Positions 44,221-52,810 of a stretch of DNA of 64,000 nucleotides are shown here, piece by piece (positions within the stretch are counted from its first letter, which is position 1; each line of letters starts with the position of its first letter). Under the pieces are notes generated by a model. It was not told the DNA's origin and ran no database searches. It was given only the letters and a program-made list of their open reading frames with translations. A program made the translations under genes and the position numbers. The DNA comes from Flavobacterium piscis (lineage in GTDB: Bacteria > Bacteroidota > Bacteroidia > Flavobacteriales > Flavobacteriaceae), in contig NZ_LVEN01000001.1 in the NCBI RefSeq assembly GCF_001686925.1, positions 1-64,000 of the forward strand. The letters are read 5' to 3'.

Positions 44221-44658
44221 TTATAAGCCTACGAAATCGTCACTTTTTGGGAAAATACTCAAAGCTTCAATGGCAATTGCTGGCGTTGGAGAAGCTAATT
44301 TGCGAAGTTTAGTATCCATCCAGGCACCATCAACTGTAATAACAGCACAAAGTGTATCATCTTCTCTTCTGAATTCGTGAACTATTGACCAACGAGAGGC
44401 ATCAGCTTTCATTTTTGATGTTTTGGTGTGAAGGAATATCTTATCAGAAAGTTTTAGTTCTTTCCTGAAAACACATTCTTCTCTAAATAAAACAGGTCCA
44501 AAACTTTGTGTTTGCATTACCTTTAGTGTCAGGCCCAGTTCTTCAAGAATTTCGATACGATGTTGTGCTCCAAAATCGTAATAAGCACTATGACGAACGT
44601 GAAAATTTGGGTCAAGATCAGACCAGCGAAAAGATATTTCTTTAATAAATGAAGCCAT
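44221..44658 (-). CDS. Acyl-CoA thioesterase, 4HBT hot-dog fold
   Basis: A 145-residue single hot-dog domain protein. FRWSDLDPNFHVRHSAYYDFGAQHRIEIL carries the catalytic Asp of the 4-hydroxybenzoyl-CoA thioesterase type (D-x-D-x-x-x-H-V-x-x-x-x-Y variant), and ADASRWSIVHEFRREDDTLCAV forms later strands. The substrate is an acyl-CoA of unknown type. Confidence 0.92.
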   Translation of the reverse strand: MASFIKEISFRWSDLDPNFHVRHSAYYDFGAQHRIEILEELGLTLKVMQTQSFGPVLFREECVFRKELKLSDKIFLHTKTSKMKADASRWSIVHEFRREDDTLCAVITVDGAWMDTKLRKLASPTPAIAIEALSIFPKSDDFVGL

Positions 44659-44754
44659 TTTATATTTGTATTTTAATGAAAATCGAAATTACAAATAAAT
44701 TAGGAAACTGTTTGTTAGAAATATATAAAGTACTATTAAAATAAGAGCATAAAA

Positions 44755-45402
44755 TTAATATCCTTTTTTAGAATAAATATTGAAGTTTTGAAATGAAATT
44801 TCGCCAAAATCCTTCACTGTTTTTAGTTTATCAACATCCGCAATAAGTGCTTCTGCATTAGGATCGTTACTTGTATTAAGAACATAATTGATAAAATGAT
44901 CTTTGTATAAATACCAATTGTTTTTGGTTTTGTTGAATTTGAATGTAATAATTTGTTCCCAATGATGACCGCCGGCGATTTTGTGTTCAATAGAAAAGTA
45001 ACCGTTTTTTATGGAAATTCCGCTAAAAGGATCTCCAAAAACGCCACCGCAATCTATGCAATCAGCAACATTTTGGTTTTTATAAGCCAATTTATAACTT
45101 CCGTCTTTTTGACCTAATAAAAGCAATACGATTCTTTTGTCTGGTTTACCTTCATCCATATTTGAAGTCGTTTCTTCAGTTGTTTTGCGTATAACCAAAA
45201 TACAATCTTCGGTTTTGTCGAGGTTCAGGTTACCTTTTTTTTCTGCAATTGCTTCGTAACCTTTAGGAATAAATGACTTTAGTTTTTCGTTGCTGCTATT
45301 GATTTTTTTATTAAAAGTAACGTGTTTTTTAACTATTGTTTTTTGCTGTGAATTTACATTCAAACTAAAAGCGAGTAATAAAAGTAGTATTGGCGATTTC
45401 AT
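44755..45402 (-). CDS. Secreted protein of unknown function, related to the gene at 48868
   Basis: A 215-residue protein with signal peptide (about 1-18, ending NVNSQ). The mature domain has KGNLNLDKTEDCILVIRK and IVLLLLGQKDGSYKLAYKN, then GVFGDPFSGISIKNGYFSIEHKIAGGHHWEQIITFKF. The order matches the protein at 48868 (GDLNNDGLIDKVLL, LEIYFLQKSGNYKLS, YGGNQIPDFTIENGGLYLYSEI), so both belong to one family with an FG-GAP-like opening. Function unknown. Confidence 0.82.
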   Translation of the reverse strand: MKSPILLLLLAFSLNVNSQQKTIVKKHVTFNKKINSSNEKLKSFIPKGYEAIAEKKGNLNLDKTEDCILVIRKTTEETTSNMDEGKPDKRIVLLLLGQKDGSYKLAYKNQNVADCIDCGGVFGDPFSGISIKNGYFSIEHKIAGGHHWEQIITFKFNKTKNNWYLYKDHFINYVLNTSNDPNAEALIADVDKLKTVKDFGEISFQNFNIYSKKGY

Positions 45403-45423
45403 TTTTTTTAAATTAGATTACAT

Positions 45424-45891
45424 TCACAAGATTTCTAAGTTGTCCCATTCGTATTCGATTTTGTTTAATCTCATATAGTAAGGAATAAGTAACAAAATTT
45501 CTAAACGAAACATAAAATGACTATTATTATTCATAAAAGGCAACACAAACATTGATGCTATGCAAATGACTACTCCGCAAATAGCATCAATTTTACCAAT
45601 TGAGATTGCATTGGGTTTTTCGAACCAAAGAGAATAAGCCGCAAAACCTTTGAATATCATAATCGCAATAATAAATGCTCCAATTCCTGAAAAAGCAGTA
45701 TTGCTGGAAAAACCATAAAGAGATAGATTTACGTTTGGGGTAAAAATATTGATAATGGCAGATGCAACAGCGCAAATTGCCAAAACCATAAAAATCCAAC
45801 AAAAAGTTTTAATCCACCATGGTAAAAGTTTTCTTCTTATTACGGGTACTTGGTCAAATTCATCAAAATGACTTTCTAATTCCTGATTCAT
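45424..45891 (-). CDS. Four-helix membrane protein of unknown function
   Basis: A 155-residue protein with four hydrophobic segments: KTFCWIFMVLAICAVASAIINIF, GIGAFIIAIMIFKGFAAYSLWF, IDAICGVVICIASMFVLPF, and a final short one. No family motif recognised. It lies 33 bp downstream of another unknown membrane protein gene on the same strand and 21 bp before the secreted-protein gene at 44755; the three may form an operon. Confidence 0.78.
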   Translation of the reverse strand: MNQELESHFDEFDQVPVIRRKLLPWWIKTFCWIFMVLAICAVASAIINIFTPNVNLSLYGFSSNTAFSGIGAFIIAIMIFKGFAAYSLWFEKPNAISIGKIDAICGVVICIASMFVLPFMNNNSHFMFRLEILLLIPYYMRLNKIEYEWDNLEIL

Positions 45892-45924
45892 TGTATCGGT
45901 TTTGATAGTTTTTTATTTAAAATC

Positions 45925-46587
45925 TTAGATCAATCGGGTAAGAATCAATATTAAGATAACGATTTGGATTCCCAAAATGATCCAGAAAAAATTTCTGCTT
46001 GGTTGTGATGTATTTTTTAAGCCTGTAATCATTTTTTCTTTTACAATATCGGTAAAACTTACATTTTCATTGGTAAAATCAACATCATCAAGACTTACTT
46101 TTTTAAAACCATATATGATGATTTTCTTTAACCATTTGTTCTCGTTAGAATCTTTGAGTTCCTGAATTAATTTTAGTTGTAATTTGGTTTTATCAGTTCC
46201 TTTTTTAAATAAATCAGGTTGCTTAGATTTTACTTTGTTAAGGACTTTATCAATGATCGGGAATAATAAAACCTCTCCTTTGTCTGATAATAATTTATGA
46301 ATGGTTTTTGACATTATGTATTTATTACCCAAAGCAAAAATTAAGAAAGGGCCGGCTAACAGAGTAATCATTGTTAAACCAAAACCAATTGGCCTTAAGG
46401 CGAATAACAGCATTACTGCAGCTGATGCAGTTACGTGTCCCATTCCATGACCTGATTGATAAATAATAGTAAATAGGGTAAAAACACCTATAAGGGCATA
46501 TAAAAATTGTCCGAGGATATTGATTTTAAAAAAGCTAAATGTTGCGCTGCTGAATAGTTTTGCAGCGTATTTTAAATTGTCATTCAT
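45925..46587 (-). CDS. Membrane protein of unknown function
   Basis: A 220-residue protein with hydrophobic segments near 20-50, 55-100 and a C-terminal anchor (FFWIILGIQIVILILILTRLI). The middle (about 100-190) is a charged cytoplasmic-type region (LLSDKGEVLLFPIIDKVLNKVKSKQPDLFKKG). No named family is evident. It is the first gene of the possible three-gene unit running to 44755. Confidence 0.78.
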   Translation of the reverse strand: MNDNLKYAAKLFSSATFSFFKINILGQFLYALIGVFTLFTIIYQSGHGMGHVTASAAVMLLFALRPIGFGLTMITLLAGPFLIFALGNKYIMSKTIHKLLSDKGEVLLFPIIDKVLNKVKSKQPDLFKKGTDKTKLQLKLIQELKDSNENKWLKKIIIYGFKKVSLDDVDFTNENVSFTDIVKEKMITGLKNTSQPSRNFFWIILGIQIVILILILTRLI

Positions 46588-46728
46588 TGAGTTGGTTTTT
46601 TGGGTTTAGTTAAATTAGATGTTTTTTTTATGAGGTAAAAATATAGAAAAAATAGTACAAAGATTTAAAAGGTTTTTTATTTGTTAAAATGGTAATATAA
46701 TCGAGGTTTTAGGATATTAAATTAAAAG

Positions 46729-47997
46729 TTATAAGTTTGATTCATCCTCTTTAACACTCAATTTTTTTACAATCCAGGGTAAAGTAAGACCCTGCCCAAT
46801 AAGCGTCATCAAAACAACTGCTACAGAAATAAATATAATAACGGTTCGTTGCGGAAAAGGAGTTCCGTCCTCAAGTTCTTTTGGAATACCAATTGCAATG
46901 GCGAAAGAAACAATTCCACGCATGCCTGACCAGCCCAGGATAATACTATTGTTAAAGTCTAAAAGGGCATCAGCACTAATTTTTCTTTTTCGTTTGTTAT
47001 TTTGAAATGCTTTTTGAAGATTTATTTTCTGAAGAAAAATCCTGACCATCCTAATCAATAAAGCTACAAGTGTAATTATAAAGGCATAGCCAATGTAAGG
47101 TAAGATCATATCATTGTCGATACCTTTTAGGATATATCGAAAATTAAGTCCGATTAAAATAAAGATTAAGCCATTCAATAAAAAAATAATAATATCCCAA
47201 AGACTTCGGGATTGATTTTTTAAGGTTTCAGGGAATATTTTTTTACTGAAACGAGCTATTGCTAAACCTAAAACAACTACGGCAATTACTCCCGAAACAT
47301 GCAAATGTTCCGCAATAAGATACGTTACAAAAGGCATTAACAACATGAAGCTAATCGTAACATTTATATTTTTATGGACTCTGTTTAATATAGAACTCAG
47401 AATTTTTGCCATAATAAAACCTACTAGAAAACCTCCACCTAATAAAAGTACAAATTGTAAAGTAGCTTTCCAGATTATAAATGCAGAACCCATTGCTGTG
47501 GCAATGGCAAATCGATATGCAACCAATGCCGATGCATCATTAATAAGGCTTTCACCTTCGAGTATGGTAATGGTTTTATGAGATATACCAAGTCCTTTTG
47601 TAATGCTTATGGCAGCAACTGCATCAGTAGCAGAAAGTATGGCTCCCAAAACGAATGCCAAAGGCCATGTCATATTAGGGATTGTGTAATGTGCCACGAC
47701 AGCGATCCAAAACGTGGTAAGAAAAACCAAAGGGATTGCCAGTGTACTTATTGTACTAAGATTGGTTTTGAAGTGTTTTGGAGAAATATTAAAAGAGGCA
47801 TCGTACAATAATGGCGGAAGAAATATCAGGAATATGATTTCAGGATTGATTTCAATTTCGGACATTGTTGGTATAAAACCAATTGCAACTCCTACTATAA
47901 TAAGTAAAATGGGTTGCGGTAATTTTATAGTATCAGCAAAGGCTGACAATCCAATTACGATAGCAAGAATAAAAATAATAATGCTGTAATTTTCCAT
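46729..47997 (-). CDS. CPA1-family Na+/H+ antiporter
   Basis: A 422-residue integral membrane exchanger with about twelve transmembrane segments. FLPPLLYDASFNISPKHF, GAILSATDAVAAISITKGLGISHKTITILEGESLINDASALVAYRFA, and WSGMRGIVSFAIAIGIP are hallmarks of the NhaP/NHE group, including the ion-binding Asp of the ND pair. It lacks the C-terminal regulatory tail of many NHE proteins. Confidence 0.96.
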   Translation of the reverse strand: MENYSIIIFILAIVIGLSAFADTIKLPQPILLIIVGVAIGFIPTMSEIEINPEIIFLIFLPPLLYDASFNISPKHFKTNLSTISTLAIPLVFLTTFWIAVVAHYTIPNMTWPLAFVLGAILSATDAVAAISITKGLGISHKTITILEGESLINDASALVAYRFAIATAMGSAFIIWKATLQFVLLLGGGFLVGFIMAKILSSILNRVHKNINVTISFMLLMPFVTYLIAEHLHVSGVIAVVVLGLAIARFSKKIFPETLKNQSRSLWDIIIFLLNGLIFILIGLNFRYILKGIDNDMILPYIGYAFIITLVALLIRMVRIFLQKINLQKAFQNNKRKRKISADALLDFNNSIILGWSGMRGIVSFAIAIGIPKELEDGTPFPQRTVIIFISVAVVLMTLIGQGLTLPWIVKKLSVKEDESNL

Positions 47998-48116
47998 TTT
48001 TTGGATTTAGAAAAATGCTAATGTAATTAATTTCAATGTGTACAAAAAAATATTCTGGATAGAAGACTGTGAAGTAAGATTACTTGTTACAGAATCATTC
48101 TTAACTGTCTTATTCT

Positions 48117-48791
48117 TTATTTTGGATACGTTTTTATTATTTGACCTTTTTTGTTTAATAAATAATGTTTTTTATCTTTTGTCCAGGCTTCTCTTTTGTT
48201 GTTTTTTAGTTCGGTAATCGTTTCAAATTCCTGGCCGTATTGGTTTAAATATCCATTTTCTGTACTATTTCCGCCCCAAGTCCAATGTTTGTCAATTAAT
48301 CCTTCGTATCCGCTTTCTTTTAGGATTTCATTTCTGGTTTTACCATTTTCATAAATTTTTTCTCCACCTATTGCAAATTCAGAAATGCCATTAGAAAAAG
48401 GTGTTGCGAAATCATATTTGGCCTTAATTATTTTTTGACCATCTAAATTCGCAAAACCAAGTTTATCATTTTCTACAAATCTAAATAAACCTTCTTCTAC
48501 ATAATCAGGACCGTTGTCGTAAATGTATGGTTTTAGTATAACAAGGTCGTTTTTATCAATACCTATAAACTCAAATTCTGAATTTTGCATAATTGCCATT
48601 TTGTGTAAAGTGTCAGAACCATTTTGATATTTTGCTTTAATAACGATTTTGCCATTCAAAGATTTATAACCGATTAATTCCTTTCCGGAAGTAGAATCCA
48701 CATAAGAAATTAAATAATCCTTATTGCCTTTTTTTTGACCAAAAGTTGCAATCGAGAGTAGTATTAATATAAGTGTAAATGCAGTTTTCAT
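48117..48791 (-). CDS. Secreted WG-repeat-like protein
   Basis: A 224-residue exported protein with signal peptide (about 1-18, ending ATFGQ). The mature part contains blades resembling WG repeats: GLFRFVENDKLGFANLDGQKIIKAKYDFATPFSNGISEF and similar stretches ending K-x-K-Y. WG-repeat proteins form propeller-like folds of unknown role in Bacteroidota. No catalytic residues visible. Confidence 0.8.
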   Translation of the reverse strand: MKTAFTLILILLSIATFGQKKGNKDYLISYVDSTSGKELIGYKSLNGKIVIKAKYQNGSDTLHKMAIMQNSEFEFIGIDKNDLVILKPYIYDNGPDYVEEGLFRFVENDKLGFANLDGQKIIKAKYDFATPFSNGISEFAIGGEKIYENGKTRNEILKESGYEGLIDKHWTWGGNSTENGYLNQYGQEFETITELKNNKREAWTKDKKHYLLNKKGQIIKTYPK

Positions 48792-48867
48792 AATTATTAA
48801 AAAATAGGGGAGAGCTTTTTGTTTTTACGTTTTTCTGAATGTAAAACTTTTTTAAGTCTATGGGTTT

Positions 48868-49569
48868 TTAATTCAGGTTACTATCATAAGCTCTAAAACT
48901 AGTAATTAAAGGCAATGGCTTCACTATGATTTTTTTTGTTGTCTTTTTTATAATTTTTTCAGAACCTAAAGCTTTTGTTATTTCAGTTTTTACTCCCGTT
49001 AAAAGATTAAATTCAGTTTCAGTAGTTAAATTATTACCGTCCCACACGACGTTTGATATATGTCGTAATTCAAAATTTCCATTGTTGAATTTGAATGTAT
49101 GTGTAAAATGATTTTTTTTGATTTCGGAATACAAGTATAAACCGCCATTTTCAATAGTAAAATCAGGAATTTGATTTCCTCCATATTTTCCATTTGGATA
49201 TTGAGGTTCTATTAAATTTTTTGTGGATACGCTTAATTTATAGTTTCCGCTTTTTTGTAAAAAATAGATTTCTAATTTTAATGGCTGTGTTTGATTTATG
49301 GTATCCATTTTAAGCAAAACTTTATCAATTAGGCCATCATTATTTAGGTCACCTTCTTCGGTTCTTATAGTGATAGTGAAATTATCCTTTAACTTTTGTG
49401 TTTGTGAGTAAAGATTGATTTGCGTACCAATAAATAACAACAAGAGTAGTTTTTTTGTTGCTGTTTTTTCATAGTGTTTTATGGAGATATCGTATTTTAA
49501 AATATCTTTAAATACAAAAAGTCCTGTAATGATGATTGAAATAAAAATAAGGATGCTGTTGTCTTCCAT
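48868..49569 (-). CDS. Protein of unknown function with misplaced signal peptide
   Basis: The 233-residue frame starts with a transmembrane-like segment (ILIFISIIITGLFVF) and then has a typical signal peptide core KKLLLLLFIGTQINLYSQ at about 39-56, before the mature domain shared with the gene at 44755. An ATG at 49470-49472 lies just before a run of six A. One extra A would make that ATG read straight into the signal peptide (MKKTATKKLLLLL). So either the long start is real, or the frame has lost a base near 49464-49469. The domain itself (GDLNNDGLIDKVLL) is intact. Confidence 0.72.
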   Translation of the reverse strand: MEDNSILIFISIIITGLFVFKDILKYDISIKHYEKTATKKLLLLLFIGTQINLYSQTQKLKDNFTITIRTEEGDLNNDGLIDKVLLKMDTINQTQPLKLEIYFLQKSGNYKLSVSTKNLIEPQYPNGKYGGNQIPDFTIENGGLYLYSEIKKNHFTHTFKFNNGNFELRHISNVVWDGNNLTTETEFNLLTGVKTEITKALGSEKIIKKTTKKIIVKPLPLITSFRAYDSNLN

Positions 49570-49574
49570 GGGAA

Positions 49575-49830
49575 TTAATTTTTACTAAGTTGTTTTTCTA
49601 AATTTTCAATTTCAGAAGGACCACTAAGATTTTTTTAATAATATTTCCGTTTTCATCAGTTAGGAAATGCCACGGATTCCCATAGATTCATTTTCGTATG
49701 AAATTCTTAAATCTGCATCTAATTTTTCATTTGTCCTGATATGATTTCCTTCGAGATTGTAAAAATGGATCATTTCGCGCCATTGTTTTTCCCTGTTTTT
49801 CATCGGTTTTGAGTTTTTCAAATATATAGT
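49575..49830 (-). pseudogene. Remnant of a TlpA/thioredoxin-like gene C-terminus
   Basis: The minus strand encodes, in three frames, QWREMIHFYNLEGNHI and NEKLDADLRISYENES, then after a frameshift WHFLTDENGNII, then after another LSGPSEIENLEKQLSKN and a stop at 49575-49577. This is the usual C-terminal end of flavobacterial TlpA-like thioredoxin-fold proteins (P-W-x-x-L-I-D-x-x-G-N-I). No N-terminal half or CxxC motif remains. Two frameshifts and the missing front make it a pseudogene. Confidence 0.75.
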
Positions 49831-49904
49831 ATTTTCCCGATAAAGTAATGAGTTTGGGCCAACAATGGTTTATTTTGAATTATAAAGTTCTTATAAATGC
49901 AATT

Positions 49905-49989
49905 GCCCTAGCCCCGATAGAAGCGGTATCCTTTTATGTCCGCCTCAGCGGCATAAAAGATATAGCGGATAGCGGGAAGCAGCTCCTGA
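49905..49989 (+). repeat. Palindromic intergenic element, copy B
   Basis: It starts GCCCTAGCCCCGATAGAAGC, carries a hairpin (TTTTATGTCCGC against GCGGCATAAAA) and ends ATAGCGGATAGCGGGA...AGCTCCTGA. Flanks match copies A (35869) and C (63242); hairpin arms differ in sequence but still pair. Confidence 0.82.
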
Positions 49990-50021
49990 TAATGACACGT
50001 AACGTACTGATATGCCATGAA

Positions 50022-50120
50022 TGTCAGATTTTAAAAATGTCATGTTGTCAGATTGTTTTTGTTGTGCCGACATGAAAACTGACAATTTACTTTGGTTTTT
50101 TATATTGGCACAAAGATTGA
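50022..50120 (+). promoter_or_regulatory. Sigma-54-like dnaK promoter with upstream TGTCA repeats
   Basis: TTGGCAC-N5-TTGA at 50105-50120 matches the sigma-54 -24/-12 consensus TTGGCAC-N5-TTGC with one mismatch at the -12 box and correct spacing. It lies about 50 bp before the dnaK ATG. Upstream, TGTCAGATT occurs at 50022-50030 and 50046-50054, TGTCA at 50038-50042, and the inverse CTGACAA at 50079-50085, as expected for an activator binding region. No TAnnTTTG box stands out. Confidence 0.6.
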
Positions 50121-50170
50121 CTTATGCCACCTGAGTTATAAATAGTATATCAAAATTAAATATATAAAAA

Positions 50171-52051
50171 ATGGGTAAAATAATCGGAATTGACTTAGGT
50201 ACGACGAACTCTTGTGTTTCTGTAATGGAAGGTAACGAAGCAGTTGTTATTCCTAACGCAGAAGGAAAAAGAACAACGCCATCTATCATCGCTTTTGTTG
50301 AAGGTGGAGAAATTAAAGTGGGTGATCCTGCAAAAAGACAAGCGGTAACGAATCCTACAAAAACGATTGCTTCTATTAAACGTTTTATGGGACACACTTT
50401 TGCTGAAACTCAGGAAGAAGCAAAAAGAGTTCCTTACAGTGTTGTAAAAGGTGACAACAATACGCCACGTGTGGATATTGACGGTCGTTTATACACTGCA
50501 CAAGAATTGTCAGCAATGACACTTCAAAAAATGAAAAAAACTGCTGAAGACTATTTAGGTCAAACTGTAACTGAAGCGGTTATTACTGTTCCTGCTTACT
50601 TTAACGATGCACAACGTCAAGCTACAAAAGAAGCTGGAGAAATTGCTGGTCTTAAAGTTATGCGTATCATCAATGAGCCAACTGCTGCTGCACTTGCTTA
50701 CGGATTAGATAAAAAAGGAACTGATCAAAAAATTGCTGTTTACGATTTAGGTGGAGGTACTTTTGATATCTCTGTTCTTGAATTAGGAGACGGTGTATTT
50801 GAAGTATTATCTACAAATGGTGATACTCACTTAGGTGGAGATGATTTTGACCAGGTTATTATTGACTGGTTAGCTGACGATTTCAAATCTGAAGAAGGTA
50901 TTGATTTACGTTTAGATCCAATGTCATTGCAACGTTTGAAAGAAGCTGCAGAGAAAGCTAAGATTGAATTATCATCTTCTGCTGAAACTGAAATCAACTT
51001 ACCTTACGTAACTGCTACTGCTTCTGGACCAAAACACTTAGTGAAAAAATTATCAAGAGCTAAATTTGAGCAATTATCTGATACTTTAGTAAAACGTTCT
51101 ATGGAGCCAGTTGCTAAAGCATTAAAAGATGCAGGTTTATCTACATCTGATATCGACGAAGTAATCCTTGTTGGAGGTTCTACTCGTATGCCAAGAATCG
51201 CTGACGAAGTGGAGAAATTCTTTGGTAAAAAAGCATCTAAAGGAGTTAACCCTGATGAGGTTGTTGCTATTGGAGCTGCTATTCAAGGTGGAGTTTTATC
51301 TGGAGATGTAAAAGATGTATTGTTACTTGACGTAACTCCTCTTTCTTTAGGTATCGAAACTATGGGTGGTGTATTGACTAAATTAATTGAGTCTAACACA
51401 ACTATTCCAACTAAAAAATCTCAAGTATTCTCTACTGCTGCTGATTCTCAACCATCTGTTGAAATTCACGTATTACAAGGAGAAAGAGCTATGGCTGCTG
51501 ATAACAAAACTATCGGTCGTTTCCACTTAGATGGTATTCCACCAGCACCAAGAGGAGTTCCTCAAATCGAGGTTACTTTTGATATTGATGCAAATGGTAT
51601 CATCAAAGTTTCTGCAACTGATAAAGGAACTGGAAAATCTCACGATATCCGTATCGAAGCTTCTTCTGGATTAACAGCTGAAGAAATCGAAAAAATGAAA
51701 AAAGATGCTGAAGCTAACGCTGACGCTGATAAAATAGCTAAAGAAAGAGCTGAGAAATTAAACGAAGCTGACAGCATGATTTTTCAAACAGAAAGTCAAT
51801 TGAAAGAGTTAGGAAGCAAATTAGCTGACGACCACAAAGTTGCTGTAGAGTACGCTTTAACTGAATTGAGAATGGCGCACCAATCTCAAGACATTCCAGC
51901 TATTCAAACGGCTCTTGACAACATCAATGCAGCTTGGAAAACAGCTACAGAAGCTATGTACGCTCAAGGAGAACAAGGTCAACAAGCAGCTCCACAACAA
52001 GAGCAATCTGGAGACAATGTTGAAGACGTTGAATTCGAAGAGGTCAAATAA
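50171..52051 (+). CDS. dnaK: Chaperone protein DnaK (Hsp70)
   Basis: A 626-residue ATP-dependent Hsp70 chaperone. [56 protein letters not shown] and [12 protein letters not shown] define the ATPase domain. The linker [15 protein letters not shown] leads into the substrate-binding domain, and the C-terminal lid ends in the acidic EEVK-type tail ([10 protein letters not shown]). No dnaJ or grpE gene is adjacent. Codon use is biased toward that of highly expressed genes. Confidence 0.99.
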   Translation: MGKIIGIDLGTTNSCVSVMEGNEAVVIPNAEGKRTTPSIIAFVEGGEIKVGDPAKRQAVTNPTKTIASIKRFMGHTFAETQEEAKRVPYSVVKGDNNTPRVDIDGRLYTAQELSAMTLQKMKKTAEDYLGQTVTEAVITVPAYFNDAQRQATKEAGEIAGLKVMRIINEPTAAALAYGLDKKGTDQKIAVYDLGGGTFDISVLELGDGVFEVLSTNGDTHLGGDDFDQVIIDWLADDFKSEEGIDLRLDPMSLQRLKEAAEKAKIELSSSAETEINLPYVTATASGPKHLVKKLSRAKFEQLSDTLVKRSMEPVAKALKDAGLSTSDIDEVILVGGSTRMPRIADEVEKFFGKKASKGVNPDEVVAIGAAIQGGVLSGDVKDVLLLDVTPLSLGIETMGGVLTKLIESNTTIPTKKSQVFSTAADSQPSVEIHVLQGERAMAADNKTIGRFHLDGIPPAPRGVPQIEVTFDIDANGIIKVSATDKGTGKSHDIRIEASSGLTAEEIEKMKKDAEANADADKIAKERAEKLNEADSMIFQTESQLKELGSKLADDHKVAVEYALTELRMAHQSQDIPAIQTALDNINAAWKTATEAMYAQGEQGQQAAPQQEQSGDNVEDVEFEEVK

Positions 52052-52083
52052 TTACTGATTAACATCAGTTAATAATAAGTGTT

Positions 52084-52116
52084 AAACCGCTGTAAACGAA
52101 ATGTTTACAGCGGTTT
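52084..52116 (+). terminator. dnaK terminator
   Basis: Perfect 14-bp arms (AAACCGCTGTAAAC) at 52084-52097 and 52103-52116 with a 5-base loop, followed by a T-rich run. It marks the last clearly chromosomal element before the mobile island. Confidence 0.93.
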
Positions 52117-52167
52117 TTCTTTTTTGTTCTTTTTCGTTTCTGCTGTTTTTTAATCGTTTTTTGCCAT

Positions 52168-52252
52168 ATATTTGTACCATATTTGTACCGGCACTTAAAA
52201 GGAGACAAAGTGGCACTTATGTCTACTTATGGTACCTTAAAGGGAGACAAAG
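52168..52252 (+). repeat. Repeats upstream of the recombinase operon, candidate att or control region
   Basis: ATATTTGTACC is repeated in tandem at 52168-52178 and 52179-52189; its first copy contributes a TATATTTG -7-like box. Then CTTAAAAGGAGACAAAG (52194-52210) recurs with one mismatch at 52236-52252, exactly 42 bp on. GGCACTTA is also repeated (52190, 52212). Both 17-bp copies hold a strong ribosome-binding site; the second directly precedes the ATG at 52253, the first a GTG that opens a 20-codon leader ORF ending at 52272. Confidence 0.7.
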
Positions 52253-52810
52253 ATGATAAAAAGAATAAATAAACAATGTCTTAACTGCGGGGAGGATTTC
52301 CTGCCTAAAACCGTGGCTTCTCTTTACTGCTCACATAGATGCAGTAAAAAAGCATACAAACTCAAGATGAGGCGGCTTAAAATTGAAGACCAGGTCAAGG
52401 CGCTGGCAGATAAAATACCCCAGAGCAGGGCATTTCTTTCTGTCCCTGAAGCTGGCATGCTTTTTGGCATTGCCAAAAGAACCCTCTACAGGCTTGTCGG
52501 ACAGGGAAAAATTCCGTCAGTTAATCTTGGAACCCGCCTTGTAAGGATAGACCGAAGCATCATGGAAGAGATGTTCGGCCCTGAGCGCAGCCTTGTGCAG
52601 GCTGAGAGTGCACCGAAGAAAAAATTATACAGCCTTGAAAAAGAAGACTGCTATTCCATCGGTGAAATAGCTCAGAGATTTCAAATATCTGAAGGTTCTG
52701 TCTACAATCATATCAGGAAATATTCAATACCTACCAGGCAGATCGGAAAGCATGTATATGCTCCAAAAAGCGAAATTGATAACTTGTATAACGGAAATGA
52801 TTTTATATGA
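52253..52810 (+). CDS. Excisionase-like zinc-ribbon/helix-turn-helix protein
   Basis: A 185-residue DNA-binding protein. The N-terminus has a zinc-ribbon pattern (CLNCGEDF and YCSHRCSKK). Two MerR/excisionase-type helix-turn-helix modules follow: FLSVPEAGMLFGIAKRTLYRLVGQGKIPSVNLGTRLVRI (about 62-100) and YSIGEIAQRFQISEGSVYNHIRKYSIPTRQIGKHVYAP (about 133-172). Proteins of this layout often precede Bacteroidota tyrosine recombinases and act as recombination directionality factors or regulators. It has an excellent ribosome-binding site (AAGGGAGAC) and its stop overlaps the recombinase start as ATGA. Confidence 0.9.
   Translation: MIKRINKQCLNCGEDFLPKTVASLYCSHRCSKKAYKLKMRRLKIEDQVKALADKIPQSRAFLSVPEAGMLFGIAKRTLYRLVGQGKIPSVNLGTRLVRIDRSIMEEMFGPERSLVQAESAPKKKLYSLEKEDCYSIGEIAQRFQISEGSVYNHIRKYSIPTRQIGKHVYAPKSEIDNLYNGNDFI

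Noticed and set aside
52052..52252. tRNA gene as integration site of the island
   Set aside because: I see no tRNA-like cloverleaf between dnaK and the recombinase operon; only the dnaK terminator and repeats.
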